A stretch of 64,000 nt of DNA from Stentor roeselii (Eukaryota; Ciliophora; Heterotrichea; Heterotrichida; Stentoridae): the NCBI GenBank assembly GCA_006503475.1, contig RSEH01000036.1, positions 124,001-188,000 on the forward strand. The letters are read 5' to 3'. A model generated the notes under the pieces. The model saw only the letters and a program-made list of their open reading frames with translations, was not told where the DNA came from and made no database searches. The translations under genes were made by a program, and so were the position numbers. The number at the start of each line of letters is the position of its first letter. Position 1 is the stretch's first letter. This document shows positions 62,316 to 64,000 of the stretch, in pieces.

Positions 62316-64000
62316 ATGTTTCTTTTCGTACTCTGCTGCTTGTCAGAAAGTGTGATTATCCTGGATTACAGATTCGGTAAAAACTACGGAAATGTGTTTT
62401 ACGATTATTCAGGCAACCAGAAGCACGGAATAAACGGAAACGGAGGGAGTTTGTATCTTGGAATATCAACTGATAGAGGGATTTACCTAAAAAATTCTAA
62501 TTATTTTGAAGTTCCTGATTCAGTGGCTTTCCCTTTGTCATATTCCCTGCATTTCTGGGTTCTAGCTGAGGGTGATGGCTCACTTTTCACAAGAGGAAGC
62601 AGGTTTTATAGGCATTATATTATTTCAAGGGGCGGGCTTGGAGAGCCGATGATATTCAAAGACTGTGAGTATACAGTTTGTACAAAGCTTAAACAAGACA
62701 AAAGCTTCTTTTCAAGTAATCATTATTTAGAGGAATGGGTGCTGATTAGTTTTACTAACAATTTAGGGAACGTAATATTGTACCAAAACGGCTTAGTTAA
62801 AATTCAAACAAGTTTATCGTACCAAGAAACAGTTCCTCGTTCAACATACATCGGCGCTTCTTATTTTGGTCTAGACTCAGTCACTTGCTTTATTTGGAGG
62901 TTTGTTATTGATTCAACTTTAGATAATTATTCGAGCTATTTTTCTGTTTCAGTCCAGAAGTGCTTGATTGTCGGTGCAGAATGTGAGACTTGCACATTGA
63001 AAATTAAAGACCCTGATTATGGAGATGGCTGCTTGTCGGGAAGTACCTCTTCTTCAAGTAATTCCTTAGGTAAAAATTGTGGAAATACTGGATATGGCTG
63101 CTCTATAACTACTCTTCTTTCATGCTCACTTGCAGGGATGGCTTGCATTTACGATGCCTCAAAAAATCAGTGCTTTTCAAAAGACCTGATAACTGGAACC
63201 GAGACACAGGTAGCCTGCAGTTGCCTTTCAAGTTTCATGTCATATAACCTAACCTGTCAAAACTTTGACTGTATATCGAAAGACACTTTAAACCAGTGCA
63301 CAAGCTGCCTAGCTTCTAACACTTTAATCAAAAATGGAAGATGCTACTGCAAAGAAGGATACTACGGGACTCTGTTGTTGAATACCATAAATGCCTGCAG
63401 TCAATGCACAGGAAAATGCAAGACCTGTTCATCATCTTCATTTTGCCTGACATGCATAGACCCAAATGCGAATGCAGTATCCGGTTCATGCACATGTAAG
63501 TCGCAGTACTACCTGCCAACACTAAGCACTTCCTGCGTTTTTTGTGGGACTAACTGTCCTGGCGCATGTTCAGATTCAAATGCCATTAATATCGATGGTA
63601 AATGCATTTGCATCGACGGATATTTTAATCAGGCCTTGATTTTCACTGATGTGGTTTGCCGAATTTGTGACTCTGAATGCGAGACTTGTACTTCTTTAGA
63701 TGTTTGCACATCATGCTCGGACACTAACGCCAATCTTAACTCGGGGATGTGCTCGTGTATTGAAGGATACTTTAAGATAAATAAAATTTGCGTTCAATGT
63801 CCTGCTGCTTGTAAAAGCTGTATTTCAGATACTCAGTGCACTGCTTGCTTTGATATTAATGCTGATCAAAGTTTAGGGCCGTGTATGTGCAAAAAAGGAT
63901 ACTTTTCTGTTTCTCTTACAACTTGCAAAAAGTGTGGAAACGGCTGTGCTGACTGTACTTCAGACCTTAATTGTTTTTCATGTAAAGACGATCAGGCTTA
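62316..64000 (+). CDS. LamG/Cys-rich surface protein C, 5' part
   Basis: The frame is open from the ATG at 62316 to the window edge (561 codons), so the 3' part is missing. A short signal peptide (MFLFVLCCLS) leads to a LamG-like domain (residues about 10-210; GNVFYDYSGNQKHGINGNGG; YSLHFWVLAEGDG; RSTYIGASYFGL). A cysteine-rich region follows with the unit seen in protein B (CLTCIDPNANAVSGSC; CTSCSDTNANLNSGMC; CTACFDINADQSLGPC). The order is the same as at the start of protein B, so this is very likely a third family member, on the opposite strand. No stop-bearing intron is needed here. Whether it also has the beta-sandwich, REJ and TM parts lies beyond the window. Confidence 0.88.
   Translation, partial: MFLFVLCCLSESVIILDYRFGKNYGNVFYDYSGNQKHGINGNGGSLYLGISTDRGIYLKNSNYFEVPDSVAFPLSYSLHFWVLAEGDGSLFTRGSRFYRHYIISRGGLGEPMIFKDCEYTVCTKLKQDKSFFSSNHYLEEWVLISFTNNLGNVILYQNGLVKIQTSLSYQETVPRSTYIGASYFGLDSVTCFIWRFVIDSTLDNYSSYFSVSVQKCLIVGAECETCTLKIKDPDYGDGCLSGSTSSSSNSLGKNCGNTGYGCSITTLLSCSLAGMACIYDASKNQCFSKDLITGTETQVACSCLSSFMSYNLTCQNFDCISKDTLNQCTSCLASNTLIKNGRCYCKEGYYGTLLLNTINACSQCTGKCKTCSSSSFCLTCIDPNANAVSGSCTCKSQYYLPTLSTSCVFCGTNCPGACSDSNAINIDGKCICIDGYFNQALIFTDVVCRICDSECETCTSLDVCTSCSDTNANLNSGMCSCIEGYFKINKICVQCPAACKSCISDTQCTACFDINADQSLGPCMCKKGYFSVSLTTCKKCGNGCADCTSDLNCFSCKDDQA

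Noticed and set aside
1-64000. A reassigned ciliate genetic code (UAA/UAG as Gln, or UGA as Trp)
   Set aside because: All three stops end genes at sensible places, and internal stops fall in 15-nt GT...AG segments rather than at conserved Gln or Trp positions.
1-64000. tRNA, rRNA, CRISPR, transposon, retroelement and telomere-repeat searches by eye
   Set aside because: No A/B-box pairs with foldable arms, no transposase or reverse transcriptase motifs, no terminal repeats were seen; short or diverged examples could be missed.

Overview
This window looks like macronuclear DNA of a heterotrich ciliate close to Stentor. Three things point there. Genes are intron-poor and very tightly packed on both strands. 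UAA, UAG and UGA all end genes, so the code is standard. Almost every break in an otherwise continuous reading frame is repaired by removing exactly 15 nt of the form GTA...(T/C)AG. That tiny-intron, standard-code combination is known from Stentor. The species call is inference; the introns are seen directly.

Layout. 1-7.6 kb: the 3' part of a CD36-family receptor, a protein disulfide isomerase, a five-copy 30-bp repeat, a ubiquitin-fold protein with a possible CaaX tail, a small TatA-like membrane protein, a DDX59-type HIT-finger helicase with decayed ATPase motifs, a PLAC8 protein whose start lies 4 bp from it, a stretch with a possible decayed gene, and two small hypotheticals. 7.7-23 kb: RICTOR (TORC2), a kelch/cysteine-rich membrane protein, a START-domain protein, a BAH-PHD protein, SEC31 (COPII), a GTSF1-like zinc finger, SF3B5 (recovered by removing an intron directly after its ATG), a probable N-myristoylated protein and hypotheticals. 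23.5-29.5 kb: a half-size ABCA transporter, an ABHD17-like hydrolase, ZC3H15/DFRP1, a small three-exon gene and a Qa-SNARE. 29.5-31.9 kb is a gene-poor AT-rich gap with a cysteine-rich relic.

31.9-52.3 kb is filled by two giant tandem genes for secretory-pathway, multi-TM proteins of about 3,700 and 3,000 residues. They carry tandem beta-sandwich repeats of about 195 aa, a REJ/polycystin-1-like ectodomain and a C-terminal membrane block; the second also has a LamG-like domain and 13 cysteine-rich repeats. The repeat borders carry 15-nt introns at one homologous site (14 cases), of which only six contain a stop and eight are silent in translation. A third member, LamG-like plus cysteine-rich, starts at 62,316 on the other strand and runs off the window. 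52.4-61.8 kb: peroxiredoxin-5, hypotheticals, an ACX4/GCDH-like acyl-CoA oxidase/dehydrogenase, an ankyrin-DHHC palmitoyltransferase, a TPR protein and an atypical protein kinase.

No single pathway unites the window. There is a membrane and trafficking flavour (SEC31, SNARE, DHHC, ABHD17-like, CD36, ABCA), but the genes are monocistronic-looking and on both strands. No tRNA, rRNA, transposon, CRISPR array or telomere was found. The most unusual features are the repeat-phased introns, the REJ gene cluster, sharp kilobase-scale G/T versus A/C composition switches that ignore gene strand, and nearly abutting divergent start codons.
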